This document shows, piece by piece, positions 52,109-60,593 of a DNA stretch of 64,000 bases. The translations under genes and the position numbers were made by a program. The stretch spans positions 212,164 through 276,163 of the forward strand of contig NZ_SPQL01000005.1 of NCBI RefSeq assembly GCF_004570385.1. Direction: 5' to 3'. Source of the stretch: Blastococcus sp. CT_GayMR19. GTDB taxonomy: Bacteria; Actinomycetota; Actinomycetes; Mycobacteriales; Geodermatophilaceae. The number at the start of each line of letters is the position of its first letter. Positions within the stretch are counted from its first letter, which is position 1. The notes under the pieces are model-generated. The model was not told the origin of the DNA and searched no databases. It was given only the letters and a program-made list of their open reading frames with translations.

Positions 52109-52114
52109 TAGGGT
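52109..52114 (+). promoter_or_regulatory. -10 box of the DUF2510 gene
   Basis: TAGGGT ends 7 bases before GTG 52121; clear leaderless arrangement. Confidence 0.55.
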
Positions 52115-52120
52115 GAGACC

Positions 52121-53008
52121 GTGACCGGACCTGGGCAGCCGGCCCCGCCGCCGGGCTGGTACCCCGACCCCGACGGGGCACCCGGCCTCGTGCGGTGGTG
52201 GAGCGGCTCCGGCTGGTCCGACGTCGCGACGCCGGCGGGACCGGGCGTCGCCGTCCAGGTGTCGCCGGTGCTCGCTCCGCGGCCGCGCCCCGCGGTCGCG
52301 CCGTTGCCGACGGAGCCGGCTCCGGCCGGGAACGGTCCACGGGCGGGGTGGATCATCGCGATCTCGCTCCTGGTCCTCGTCCTGGTGGTCGGCGCCGGCC
52401 TGCTGGTGGGCCGGTCCGGGAACGGCGGCACGCCTGCCGCCCAGACGACGGTGCAGCTCCCGTCCCCGCCGCCCGGCCCCACGTTCCCGCCCGGGACGGT
52501 GCGGATCATCGACGAGGCCTCCGGGATCTCCTATCCGTTCCTCGGCGACGGCTGGTACGAGTGGGACCTCGACCCCCAGTACGAGACCTCGCAGATCGCC
52601 GGCCAGTACTTCACGACCCAGGAGGACACGCCCGCCCTCGGCAGCTTCATCGCCCAGTGCACGTCCGGGCCGCTCGCCGACGGTTACGGCTGGGCCGGAC
52701 CGGGGACGCTCGAGTCGACGACGGCGACGATCGCCGACAGCGTGCGCGGCAACTACTACCCGGGGCCGAACGAGCGGCGGGTGACGCGCGACGAGGCCCG
52801 GACCGTCGACGGGCACGCGGCACACCTCATCGAGTTCCAGCTGTCCTGGGACGTGCCCGGCTACGACGCGACCGGCGAGCGGGCCGCGCTCCTGCTCATC
52901 GACGTCGGGCGCCCTGCCCCCGCGTTGCTCTACATCTCCATCCCCAACACGCACGCGGAGCTCTACGGCGTCATCGATCGCGTCCTCGACGCAGTGGAGG
53001 TGCTCTGA
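52121..53008 (+). CDS. DUF2510 single-pass membrane protein
   Basis: A 295-residue protein with an N-terminal DUF2510 motif (PPGWYPDPDGAPGLVRWWSG, about 9-28), a proline-rich linker, one membrane helix (about 77-99) and an extracytoplasmic domain of about 170 residues rich in aromatic residues (GDGWYEWDLDPQYETSQ, NYYPGPNERR). DUF2510 is a short Trp-rich cytosolic module found on actinobacterial membrane proteins; its partner is not known. The outer domain is not recognised. GTG 52121 follows TAGGGT by 7 bases. The M16 peptidase operon begins 24 bases downstream with its own -10 box. Confidence 0.78.
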   Translation: MTGPGQPAPPPGWYPDPDGAPGLVRWWSGSGWSDVATPAGPGVAVQVSPVLAPRPRPAVAPLPTEPAPAGNGPRAGWIIAISLLVLVLVVGAGLLVGRSGNGGTPAAQTTVQLPSPPPGPTFPPGTVRIIDEASGISYPFLGDGWYEWDLDPQYETSQIAGQYFTTQEDTPALGSFIAQCTSGPLADGYGWAGPGTLESTTATIADSVRGNYYPGPNERRVTRDEARTVDGHAAHLIEFQLSWDVPGYDATGERAALLLIDVGRPAPALLYISIPNTHAELYGVIDRVLDAVEVL

Positions 53009-53019
53009 GACGGCCGTCG

Positions 53020-53025
53020 TACTGT
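53020..53025 (+). promoter_or_regulatory. -10 box of the M16-M16-nudC operon
   Basis: TACTGT ends 8 bases before GTG 53033; no ribosome binding site, so leaderless transcription is likely. Confidence 0.55.
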
Positions 53026-53032
53026 CGGGAGC

Positions 53033-54343
53033 GTGACGACAGCCGGTGCTGAACTGACCCTGCGGCACCCCGTGGAGCGGTTCACGCTCGACAACGGCCT
53101 GCGCGTGGTGCTCGCGCCCGACCGCAGCGTCCCCGTGGTGGCCGTCAGCGTCTTCTACGACGTGGGCATGCGCAACGAGCCCGAGGGACGCACCGGGTTC
53201 GCCCACCTCTTCGAGCACATGATGTTCCAGGGCTCGGCCAACGTCCCGAAGATGGAGCACGCCCGGCTGGTCCAGGCCGCCGGCGGCACGTTCAACGGCT
53301 CGACCCACCAGGACTACACGAACTACTACGAGGCCCTGCCCTCCGAGGCGCTGGAGCGGGCGCTCTTCCTCGAGGCCGACCGCATGGCCGCGCCGGCGAT
53401 CACCGAGGAGAACCTCCGCAACCAGATCGACGTCGTCAAGGAGGAGATCCGGGTCAACGTGCTGAACCGGCCCTACGGCGCCTTCCCCTGGCTGCAGCTG
53501 CCCCAGATCGCCTTCGCGAGCTTCGCCAACACCCACGACGGCTACGGCTCCTTCGTCGACCTCGAGTCCTCCACGGTGGACGACGCCACCGACTTCTTCT
53601 CCCGCTACTACGCGCCGGGCAACGCCGTCCTGTGCATCGGCGGTGACCTCGATGTCACCGAGACCGAGGGCCTGATCGAGCGCTGGTTCGGTCCCGTCGC
53701 CGCCCGGCCGGTGCCGCCCGTGCCGCCGACCGGCGAGCCGAGGCCCACGGAGGTCCGTTCCACGGTCGTCGAGGACGCCCTCGCGCCCGCCCCGGCCGTC
53801 GCCCTCGGCTGGCGGGTCCCCGACCCGGTCGGCGACTTCGACCGCTACCTCGGCACGGTGCTGCTGGCCGAACTGCTGAGCGAGGGTGACGCCTCCCGCC
53901 TGGAGCGGCGGCTCATCCACGACGACCGGATCGCCATCGCGCAGAGCAGCTACGTAGGACTGTTCGGCGACCCGTTCGACGTCCGCGACGCCACCCTGCT
54001 CACCACCCAGGTGCACCACCCCGCGGCGGTTCCCGTGGAGAAGGTGCTGTCGGCGGTGCACGAGGAGGTCGCGCGCATCGCCGCGGACGGCGTCGGCGCC
54101 GACGAGCTGCGCCGCGTGCAGGCGCGCACCGAGGCACAGTTGCTCCGCCAGGCCGACTCGGTGCTGGGCCGCACGCTGGGCTTCGCCGCCGCCGAGATCG
54201 TCCACGGCCGGGCCGAGCTGGCCGGGGAACTCGCCGCCCGGCTGGCCGGCGTGGGTCCGGACGCGGTGCAGGCCGCGGCCCGCGACCTCGATCCCGACAC
54301 CGTCGCGGTCCTCGAGCTGCGCCCCTCCGGAGGACGTTCATGA
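53033..54343 (+). CDS. M16-family zinc peptidase, catalytic subunit
   Basis: A 436-residue M16 (insulinase/processing-peptidase family) protein with the inverted zinc motif HLFEHMMF (about 61-68) and the downstream glutamate in VVKEEIRVNV, so it should be catalytically active. It begins with TLDNGLRVVLAPDRSVPVVAV, the usual first strand pair. The two-domain layout with a short C-terminal half fits heterodimeric bacterial M16 enzymes, whose second subunit is the next gene. It probably degrades peptides in the cytosol. GTG 53033 follows TACTGT; the stop overlaps the next ATG (ATGA). Confidence 0.9.
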   Translation: MTTAGAELTLRHPVERFTLDNGLRVVLAPDRSVPVVAVSVFYDVGMRNEPEGRTGFAHLFEHMMFQGSANVPKMEHARLVQAAGGTFNGSTHQDYTNYYEALPSEALERALFLEADRMAAPAITEENLRNQIDVVKEEIRVNVLNRPYGAFPWLQLPQIAFASFANTHDGYGSFVDLESSTVDDATDFFSRYYAPGNAVLCIGGDLDVTETEGLIERWFGPVAARPVPPVPPTGEPRPTEVRSTVVEDALAPAPAVALGWRVPDPVGDFDRYLGTVLLAELLSEGDASRLERRLIHDDRIAIAQSSYVGLFGDPFDVRDATLLTTQVHHPAAVPVEKVLSAVHEEVARIAADGVGADELRRVQARTEAQLLRQADSVLGRTLGFAAAEIVHGRAELAGELAARLAGVGPDAVQAAARDLDPDTVAVLELRPSGGRS

Positions 54344-55692
54344 GCGCCGTGCTCGACCTCTCGCTCGTCCCGCCCCTGGGCGAGCCGCGCCCGCAGCCGG
54401 TGCCGGTGGCGCAGGAGACGACGCTGCCCAACGGCCTGCGGCTGGTCGTCGTGCCCCGCCCCGGCGTGCCGTTGATCGAGCTGCGCCTGCGCGTGCCCTT
54501 CGCCGCGGCGGACGCTCCCGCCGCGCGGGCGCTCACCGCGCACGCGTCGGTGCTGTCCGGCGCCGTCCTCCTGGGGACGGCGACGCACGACCAGACCGCG
54601 ATCGCCGAGCTGCTGCAGAGCCACGGCGCCGAGCTGTCTGTCTCCACCGACGCCGACCGCCTGCTCTTCGCCACCACCCTGCTGACGAGCGGGCTCCAGC
54701 CGGTGCTCGGCGTGCTGGCCGAGCTCCTCACCGCGGCGAGCTATCCCGACGACCGCGTCGAGGGCGAGCGGGACCGGGTCGCCGAGCGGATCGCGATAGC
54801 CCGCTCCCAGCCCGGGGTCATCGCCCGCACGGCGCTGGCGGCACGGCGCTACGGCGAGCACCCGTACGCCATCCAGCTGCCCGATCCGGAGCTCGTCGCC
54901 GCCGTCGACGGGGATGCGCTCCGGATGGTCCACCGCGACCGCGTGCTGCCCGCCGGCAGCAGCCTCGTCCTGGTCGGCGACCTGGACCCGCAGGCGGCGA
55001 CGGACGCCGTCGGCACCGCCCTGGCCGGCTGGTCGGCGAGCGGGCACGCGGTCGAGGCGCCACCGGCCTCCGAGCTGCGCCCCGCGGGCATCGAGGTCGT
55101 CGACCGGCCAGGCGCCGTCCAGTCCAATCTCCGGCTCGGTGGGCCGGCTCCGGGTCGCACCGCTACCGACCTCGCCGCGGTCCGCCTGGCCAACATGATC
55201 TTCGGCGGCTACTTCTCCTCGCGGCTGGTCGAGAACATCCGGGAGCGCCGCGGCTACACCTACAGCCCGCGCAGCTCCGTCGACCACCAGACGGCCGGCT
55301 CGTCCTTCCTCGTCGAGGCCGACGTCGCGACGGAGGTGACCGGTCCCGCGCTCCTCGAGACCTGGTACGAGCTGGGGCGCATGGCCCTCGTCCCGGTCAC
55401 CGACGCGGAACTGGACGGCGCCCGCCGCTACGTCCTCGGCAGCATGGCGCTGGCCACCGCGACGCATGCGGGCCTGGCGAGCACCCTGTCGGCGCTGGTC
55501 GGCTCCGGCCTCCCGGTCGACTGGCTGGCCGAGCACCAGCGGGACCTGGCCGCCGTGACCGTCGAGGAGGTCCAGGAGGCGTCCCGCCGGTACCTCGCCG
55601 CGAGTGCGCTGACCACGGTGGTCGTCGGGGACGCGGACCGGATCACCGGGTCGCTGGGGGCGCTGGCGCCGGTCAGCGTCGCAGCGCAGTGA
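54340..55692 (+). CDS. M16-family protein, non-catalytic subunit
   Basis: A 450-residue M16-fold protein without the HxxEH zinc motif: the equivalent helix reads ARALTAHASVLSGAV. It keeps the M16 frame (TLPNGLRLVVVPRPGVPLIE) and the R/Y pair of the C-terminal domain in ENIRERRGYTYSPRSS, which binds substrate backbone in partner-complemented enzymes. With the active upstream subunit it should form the closed heterodimer chamber. It overlaps the upstream gene as ATGA and the downstream nudC as GTGA. Confidence 0.9.
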   Translation: MSAVLDLSLVPPLGEPRPQPVPVAQETTLPNGLRLVVVPRPGVPLIELRLRVPFAAADAPAARALTAHASVLSGAVLLGTATHDQTAIAELLQSHGAELSVSTDADRLLFATTLLTSGLQPVLGVLAELLTAASYPDDRVEGERDRVAERIAIARSQPGVIARTALAARRYGEHPYAIQLPDPELVAAVDGDALRMVHRDRVLPAGSSLVLVGDLDPQAATDAVGTALAGWSASGHAVEAPPASELRPAGIEVVDRPGAVQSNLRLGGPAPGRTATDLAAVRLANMIFGGYFSSRLVENIRERRGYTYSPRSSVDHQTAGSSFLVEADVATEVTGPALLETWYELGRMALVPVTDAELDGARRYVLGSMALATATHAGLASTLSALVGSGLPVDWLAEHQRDLAAVTVEEVQEASRRYLAASALTTVVVGDADRITGSLGALAPVSVAAQ

Positions 55693-56603
55693 CCGATCCC
55701 GCCTGGCCGGAGGGGACACCGGCGACCACCGGGGCCGTCCCGGTGCTGGCCCGGATCGCGCACGACCGGGCCCATCTGTCCCGCACGCTCCCGGATCCCA
55801 CCGGGGGGCGCCCGGTCCGCGTGCTGCTCGTCGATCCGCAGCGCGCCGTCCCGGTGGCCGAAGGCCCCGACGGGCCGCAGCTGCTCTGGGTGGAGCACCC
55901 GGCCCTGCCGGCGGGTGCCGTGTATCTCGGCGAGGCCGACGGGGTGCCCTACGCCGCCGTCCGGGGCGACCGCGCCCTCACCCTCGACGGCCGGACGGTC
56001 GACGCCTGGGCGGGTCTGCGGGAGGTCGGCGCGGACCTCGCTGACCTCGACGCCGGACTCCTCGTCCAGGCCATCGGCATCCTGGAGTGGCACGACCGCC
56101 ACCGCTTCAGCCCGCTCACCGGCGCCGCGACGACCGTCGAGCGGGCCGGCTGGGTGCAGCGAGACCCCACCACCGGCGCCGAGTTCTTCCCCCGCACCGA
56201 CCCCGCCGTGATCATGCTCGTGCACGACGGCGATCGCGTCGTCCTCGGCCGGCAGGCCGCCTGGCCGCCGGGCCGGTTCTCGATCCTGGCGGGGTTCGTC
56301 GAGCCGGGGGAGTCCGCCGAGGCGGCCGTCGTCCGGGAGGTCGCCGAGGAGGTGGGGCTGCGCGTCGCCGACGTCCGGTACGTCGGCAGTCAGCCGTGGC
56401 CGTTCCCGCAGTCGCTGATGCTCGGCTTCGTCGCCCGCATCGAGGGCGACGACACGCTGCAGCCGGACCCCTCCGAGATCGAGGAGGCCCGCTGGTTCAC
56501 CCGTGAGGAGCTGCGGACGGGGAACGGGCCGCGCGCCCTGCCGCCACCGGTCTCGATCGCCCGCCACATCATCGACAGGTGGGTGGCCGGCGAGTTCGGC
56601 TGA
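55689..56603 (+). CDS. nudC: NudC-type NAD(H) diphosphatase without zinc ribbon
   Basis: A 304-residue Nudix protein of the NudC type, which hydrolyses NADH to NMNH and AMP and can remove NAD caps from RNA. The Nudix box (GFVEPGESAEAAVVREVAEE) is directly followed by the NADH-specific SQPWPFPQS. The zinc-ribbon segment before FFPRTDPAVIMLV, which normally holds four cysteines, reads HRFSPLTGAATTVERAGWVQ and has none. GTG 55689 overlaps the M16 stop as GTGA. M. tuberculosis has nudC (Rv3199c) next to uvrD2; here two minus-strand genes and mrx1 intervene. Confidence 0.88.
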   Translation: MTDPAWPEGTPATTGAVPVLARIAHDRAHLSRTLPDPTGGRPVRVLLVDPQRAVPVAEGPDGPQLLWVEHPALPAGAVYLGEADGVPYAAVRGDRALTLDGRTVDAWAGLREVGADLADLDAGLLVQAIGILEWHDRHRFSPLTGAATTVERAGWVQRDPTTGAEFFPRTDPAVIMLVHDGDRVVLGRQAAWPPGRFSILAGFVEPGESAEAAVVREVAEEVGLRVADVRYVGSQPWPFPQSLMLGFVARIEGDDTLQPDPSEIEEARWFTREELRTGNGPRALPPPVSIARHIIDRWVAGEFG

Positions 56604-56610
56604 CGGGCGA

Positions 56611-57264
56611 TCAGCCGGCGAAGCGGCCGGAGAGCACCAGCGCCGGCCGGTCCGGATGATCGGCGAGGACGACCGCGTCCGCGAGTGCCGCGGGGTCGAC
56701 CTCGTCGTCGTAGCGGTCGTAGGCAGGGAGCACCCACGCCTGGTCCGCGGCCACCAGCCGCCGCCGCGCGGCGGGCGCGACGCGCAGGTGCACCACGACG
56801 TCGAAGCTCAGCCCCACGCCCTGCAGCAGGGGCCCCGCGACGAGCAGGACGCCGCCGGGCGGCATCGGGAGCCGGCGGGCGCGGGCCGCCCGGTCCCGCT
56901 CGACGTCCCAGAGGACCGGCAGGTACTGGCCGGAGCCGCCGGGACCCACCGGGTCAAGGACCTCCCGCGCCAGCGCCCGGACGTCGAGCCAGTCGGTGTA
57001 ACGCGCGTCCGGGTCCGTCCGCCCGTGCTCCAGCCGCACCGACGCGGGCCGGTAGAAGCCGGCCGCCGGCACGACCACGGCGGCCCGCCCGGCCGAGGGG
57101 AGTCGTTCGGCGATCCGTTCTGCCAGCTGCTCCGGAGCGGCCAGCTCCGGGCCGTCGACCGCCACCCGGAGCGCGGTGGCGCCGTCCGGCGGCGGCGTCC
57201 GGGCCAGGAGTGCGGCGAGACGGTCGGCGAGCGCTGCCGGGCTGAGCGGCTCCGGACGGGTCAG
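56611..57264 (-). CDS. Uridine kinase-like protein lacking the P-loop, apparent CTG start
   Basis: A 217-residue protein resembling uridine-kinase-like nucleoside kinases: FYRPASVRLEHGRTDPDARY, DWLDVRALAREVLDPVGPGG, LPVLWDVERDRAARARR, GVLLVAGPLLQGVGLSFDVV. Where kinases have the P-loop, it reads VAVDGPELAAPEQLAERI, with no GKT/S, so ATP binding of the usual kind is unlikely. Coding bias and homology-like sequence continue upstream of GTG 57165 to CTG 57264, which overlaps the stop of the upstream ANTAR gene as CTGA; there is no ATG, GTG or TTG between. Function unknown. Confidence 0.72.
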   Translation of the reverse strand: MTRPEPLSPAALADRLAALLARTPPPDGATALRVAVDGPELAAPEQLAERIAERLPSAGRAAVVVPAAGFYRPASVRLEHGRTDPDARYTDWLDVRALAREVLDPVGPGGSGQYLPVLWDVERDRAARARRLPMPPGGVLLVAGPLLQGVGLSFDVVVHLRVAPAARRRLVAADQAWVLPAYDRYDDEVDPAALADAVVLADHPDRPALVLSGRFAG

Positions 57265-57884
57265 GAGCGGCCGTCCGCTGCGGCAACCGCCGGGGACCCG
57301 ACGGGCGTGCCGCGTCCGGCGGCCGGCCTGCGCGACGAGGTCCGGGGAGCAGGCGCTGCGACTGGTCCGATGAGCGGGAGCTGAGCGGCGACGGCGTCCG
57401 TCCCGAGCCCCGGCAGCTCCTCGAGCGTGGCGAGGACCTCACGGGCCAGCTCTGCCACGGGCCGCCCCGACGACCGGGCCTCGCGGCGCAGCGAGTCGAA
57501 CGCCGCGCGCGGGCTGGTCCGGTGCCGCTCGGCGAGCACGCCGATCGCCCGCTCCGTCGAGACCCGTGCCGCCAGCGCGTGCTCCAGCTGGGCGACGGTG
57601 CGCTCCAGGGCCGCCAGCCGGCCGTCGGGAGTGTCCGCAGCCGGCACGGCGGCCTGCCCGGGACCCCGCGCGGAACGGCGGGCGGTGCGGTCCGGCTCGA
57701 TCAGCGCGCCGAACTCCTCGGCGACGAGGTCGGCGAGCGTCATGCCCTCGACGAGGTCGCCGGCCAGCGCGGTGCCGGAGGGTGAGACGATCGACCAGCC
57801 GCGCGTCGTGCGGGTCAGCGTGACCGGTGGGACTTCTGCCGACGGGTCCCCGGACGCCGGATCGCGCTCGTCGCTCGCGCTCAC
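57261..57884 (-). CDS. ANTAR-domain protein
   Basis: A 207-residue protein with an ANTAR RNA-binding domain (about 110-168: LEHALAARVSTERAIGVLAE, then RHRTSPRAAFDSLRREAR). ANTAR domains dimerise and bind paired RNA hairpins with six-base loops to prevent transcription termination. The preceding segment (about 18-55, RGWSIVSPSGTALAGDLVEG) is a small beta-rich region without a receiver or GAF signature, and the C-terminal 40 residues are Pro/Arg-rich. GTG 57884 has GAGGAGG about 9 bases upstream. It overlaps the kinase-like gene downstream (CTGA). RNA targets are not evident in the window. Confidence 0.8.
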   Translation of the reverse strand: MSASDERDPASGDPSAEVPPVTLTRTTRGWSIVSPSGTALAGDLVEGMTLADLVAEEFGALIEPDRTARRSARGPGQAAVPAADTPDGRLAALERTVAQLEHALAARVSTERAIGVLAERHRTSPRAAFDSLRREARSSGRPVAELAREVLATLEELPGLGTDAVAAQLPLIGPVAAPAPRTSSRRPAAGRGTPVGSPAVAAADGRS

Positions 57885-58005
57885 GTCATCCGCCTCCTCG
57901 GCCAGGCCCGGCCGCATCGACCGGACGACGTCGAGGCCGCGGTCGCGGCCCGCTGAGAGGCGATCATGCCCCCTCGGGGGGCGGGGTCCCGGGATCACGC
58001 GCGGT

Positions 58006-58272
58006 CTACTCCCCGGCCGGGTGACCCAGCTGGGACTTCACCTGGTCGATGCTGGGGTTGGTCAGGGCCGTCCCGTCGGGGAACAGGAGCGTGGGCACCG
58101 TCCGGTTCCCGCCGTTGGCCTGCATGACCAGTTCCGCAGCGGCGGCGTCGTTCTCGATGTCCACCTCGGCGAAATCGATGCCCTCGCGCTGCATCAGCTT
58201 CTTGAGCCGCACGCAGTAGCCACACCACTGGGTGGTGAACATCGTCACGGCGGCGCCGGGGGTCGTGGTCAT
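58006..58272 (-). CDS. mrx1: Mycoredoxin Mrx1 (glutaredoxin-like)
   Basis: An 88-residue glutaredoxin-fold protein with active site WCGYC (CGYC), TVPTLLFPDG with the cis-proline, and NPSIDQVKSQL, matching actinobacterial mycoredoxin-1. Mrx1 reduces mixed disulfides between proteins and mycothiol in the cytosol. ATG 58272 has GGAGG about 10 bases upstream. A GGGAAG-N18-GTTG site on its strand at 58415-58387 resembles the SigR/SigH thiol-stress promoter. It is divergent from uvrD2; the pair occurs together in M. tuberculosis (Rv3198A, Rv3198c). Confidence 0.93.
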   Translation of the reverse strand: MTTTPGAAVTMFTTQWCGYCVRLKKLMQREGIDFAEVDIENDAAAAELVMQANGGNRTVPTLLFPDGTALTNPSIDQVKSQLGHPAGE

Positions 58273-58386
58273 CGGGGGGAATCCTCCATGGTCGTGCCGG
58301 GCAGGTCCACTCCGGGAGGGGTGGCTCCCGGGAAGCTCCGGGCCGGGCCTGCGGTGTGGCCCGGTCGATCGGTCGCGTGTCCAGGT

Positions 58387-58415
58387 CAACCGAGACTCCC
58401 TGGGGATGCTTCCCC
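58387..58415 (-). promoter_or_regulatory. SigR/SigH-like promoter of mrx1
   Basis: On the minus strand GGGAAG (within 58414-58409), an 18-base spacer (58408-58391) and GTTG (58390-58387) match the thiol-stress sigma consensus GGGAAT-N18-GTT with one mismatch. Transcription would start about 110 bases before the mrx1 ATG. The redox role of the product supports the call. Confidence 0.45.
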
Positions 58416-58480
58416 GGACCGTCGTCGCGGGCTGCGAGGATCAGGGGACCAGCCGGACGGATCGGGAAGGGAGGCGTGAC

Positions 58481-60493
58481 ATGACCAGTGCGGTGCCGGA
58501 CGTCGAGTCCCGGGCCGAGGCCGTGCTCGCCGCCCTGGACGAGGAGCAGCGCGAGGCGGCCCAGGCCGTGTCCGGTCCCGTCTGCATCCTCGCGGGTGCA
58601 GGCACGGGCAAGACCCGCACCATCACCCACCGCATCGCCTACGGCGTGCACACCGGGGTCTACGTCCCCGAGCAGGTGCTCGCGGTGACGTTCACCGCCC
58701 GGGCCGCGGGGGAGCTGCGGGGTCGGCTGGCCGCGCTGGACGTCGGTGGCGTCCAGGCGCGCACCTTCCACGCCGCGGCGATGCGACAGCTCCGGTACTT
58801 CGCGCCCCGCGTCCTCGGCGGCCCGATGCCTTCCCTGGTCGAGAACAAGCTCCGGCTCGTGGCGACGGCGGCCGCGCGGGCCCGCCTGTCCACCGACCGC
58901 ACCAGCCTGCGCGACCTCGCCAGCGAGATCGAGTGGGCCAAGACGACCCTCGCGACGCCGGAGGACTACGGCGCGCGCGCCAAGGCCGCGGGGCGGGAGC
59001 CGCCCTTCGAGGCGGCGGCGGTGGCGGCGGTCTACGCCGGCTACGAGTCGGCGAAGCAGCGGGACGGCGCCCTGGACTTCGAGGACCTCCTGCTCGTCAC
59101 CGCCTACGCGCTGGAGGAGCACCCCGACGTCGCGCGTCAGGTGCGCGGCCAGTACCGGCACTTCGTGGTCGACGAGTACCAGGACGTCAACCCGCTGCAG
59201 CAGCGGCTGCTCGACGCCTGGCTCGGCGGCCGCGCGGACGTCTGCGTCGTCGGCGACCCGAACCAGACGATCTACTCGTTCACCGGCGCGAACCCCGACT
59301 ACCTGCTGGGGTTCGCCGACCGGTATCCCGACGCCGGCGTCGTCAAGCTCGAACGCGACTACCGCTCCACCCCGCAGGTGGTCGCGCTGGCCAACCGGTT
59401 GATCGGCCAGGCGCCAAGGCGCAAGGGTCTGCCGGAGCTGCGGCTGCTCGGGCAGCGCGCGGACGGCCCCGAGCCGACGTTCGTCGAGCATCCCGACGAG
59501 CCGGCGGAGGCCGCCGCCGTCGCGCTGAAGTGCCGGGCACTGATCGACGCGGGGACGCCGGCCGCCGAGATGGCCGTGCTGTTCCGGATCAACGCCCAGT
59601 CCCAGGTCTACGAGGCGGCCCTGGCCGACGCGGGCGTCCCGTACGTCCTGAAGGGCGGCGAGCGGTTCTTCGAGCGTCCCGAGGTCCGCGAGGCGGTGCT
59701 CCTGCTCCGGGGCGCCGCGGCCGGCGGCAGCGACCCGGGCGCTCTGGTCCCGACGGTCCGCGACGTGCTGGCCTCGACCGGCTGGGCGGAGCACCGGCCG
59801 CCGGCCGGCGGCGCGGCCCGCGACCGCTGGCAGTCGCTGGCCGCGCTGGTCGACCTCGCCGTCGACATGGTGGCGGAGGAACCGACCCTGGACCTCGCCG
59901 GCTTCGTCGGGCACCTGGCCGAGCGGGCCGACGCCCAGCACGCCCCCACCGTGCAGGGCGTCACGCTGGCGTCCATGCACGCGGCCAAGGGCCTCGAGTG
60001 GGACGTCGTCTTCGTCGTCGGCCTGGTCGACGGCGTGGTCCCGATCGCGCAGTCCCTGGCCCGGCCGGAGGCGGTCGACGAGGAGCGGCGACTGCTCTAC
60101 GTCGCCGTCACCCGTGCCCGGGAACGGCTCACCCTCTCCTGGTCGCTGGCCCGCAATCCCGGCGCCAAGCGGGCCCGCCCGCGGAGCCGCTTCCTCACCG
60201 GACTCGCCCCGGAGTCGACCGCCAGCGCGCCACCCGCACGGCGCGCCGCGAAGCGGGCCAAGGTCGTGCTCGAGGGGGAGGCGGGCGAGCTCTTCGAGCG
60301 GCTGCGCGCCTGGCGCAGCTCGGCTGCCCAGACGGCGTCGGTTCCTGCGTACGTCGTCTTCACGGATGCGACGCTGCAGGCGATCGCGGAGACCCGGCCG
60401 GCCAACCTGCACGAGCTGTCCGCTCTCCCGGGCATCGGCGCCCGCAAGCTCGATCTCTACGGCGAGGACGTGCTGGCCGCGGTGCGCGACTGA
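58481..60493 (+). CDS. uvrD2: UvrD2-type helicase with HRDC domain, tetracysteine motif absent
   Basis: A 670-residue superfamily 1 DNA helicase. Motor motifs: CILAGAGTGKTRTITHRI (about 35-52), TFTARAAGELRGRL, VVDEYQDVNPLQQ, VGDPNQTIYSFTGANP, YRSTPQV, LASMHAAKGLEWDVVF and VAVTRARERLTL. A C-terminal HRDC domain (about 605-668, VFTDATLQAIAETRPANLHE, LPGIGARKLDLYG) marks it as UvrD2. In mycobacterial UvrD2 a four-cysteine module links motor and HRDC; here that linker (about 570-605) has no cysteine. ATG 58481 has a strong GGGAGG. It is divergent from mrx1 and followed by the whiB7 leader. Confidence 0.92.
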   Translation: MTSAVPDVESRAEAVLAALDEEQREAAQAVSGPVCILAGAGTGKTRTITHRIAYGVHTGVYVPEQVLAVTFTARAAGELRGRLAALDVGGVQARTFHAAAMRQLRYFAPRVLGGPMPSLVENKLRLVATAAARARLSTDRTSLRDLASEIEWAKTTLATPEDYGARAKAAGREPPFEAAAVAAVYAGYESAKQRDGALDFEDLLLVTAYALEEHPDVARQVRGQYRHFVVDEYQDVNPLQQRLLDAWLGGRADVCVVGDPNQTIYSFTGANPDYLLGFADRYPDAGVVKLERDYRSTPQVVALANRLIGQAPRRKGLPELRLLGQRADGPEPTFVEHPDEPAEAAAVALKCRALIDAGTPAAEMAVLFRINAQSQVYEAALADAGVPYVLKGGERFFERPEVREAVLLLRGAAAGGSDPGALVPTVRDVLASTGWAEHRPPAGGAARDRWQSLAALVDLAVDMVAEEPTLDLAGFVGHLAERADAQHAPTVQGVTLASMHAAKGLEWDVVFVVGLVDGVVPIAQSLARPEAVDEERRLLYVAVTRARERLTLSWSLARNPGAKRARPRSRFLTGLAPESTASAPPARRAAKRAKVVLEGEAGELFERLRAWRSSAAQTASVPAYVVFTDATLQAIAETRPANLHELSALPGIGARKLDLYGEDVLAAVRD

Positions 60494-60593
60494 GCTGACC
60501 GCAGTCCGGTCGCACTGGGCCAGGCGGCGGTTGCGCACGGCGACGGCAGGCGGTACCGCCCGGTTCCGTCTCCCCGTCCGGAGGACCCGCTCC

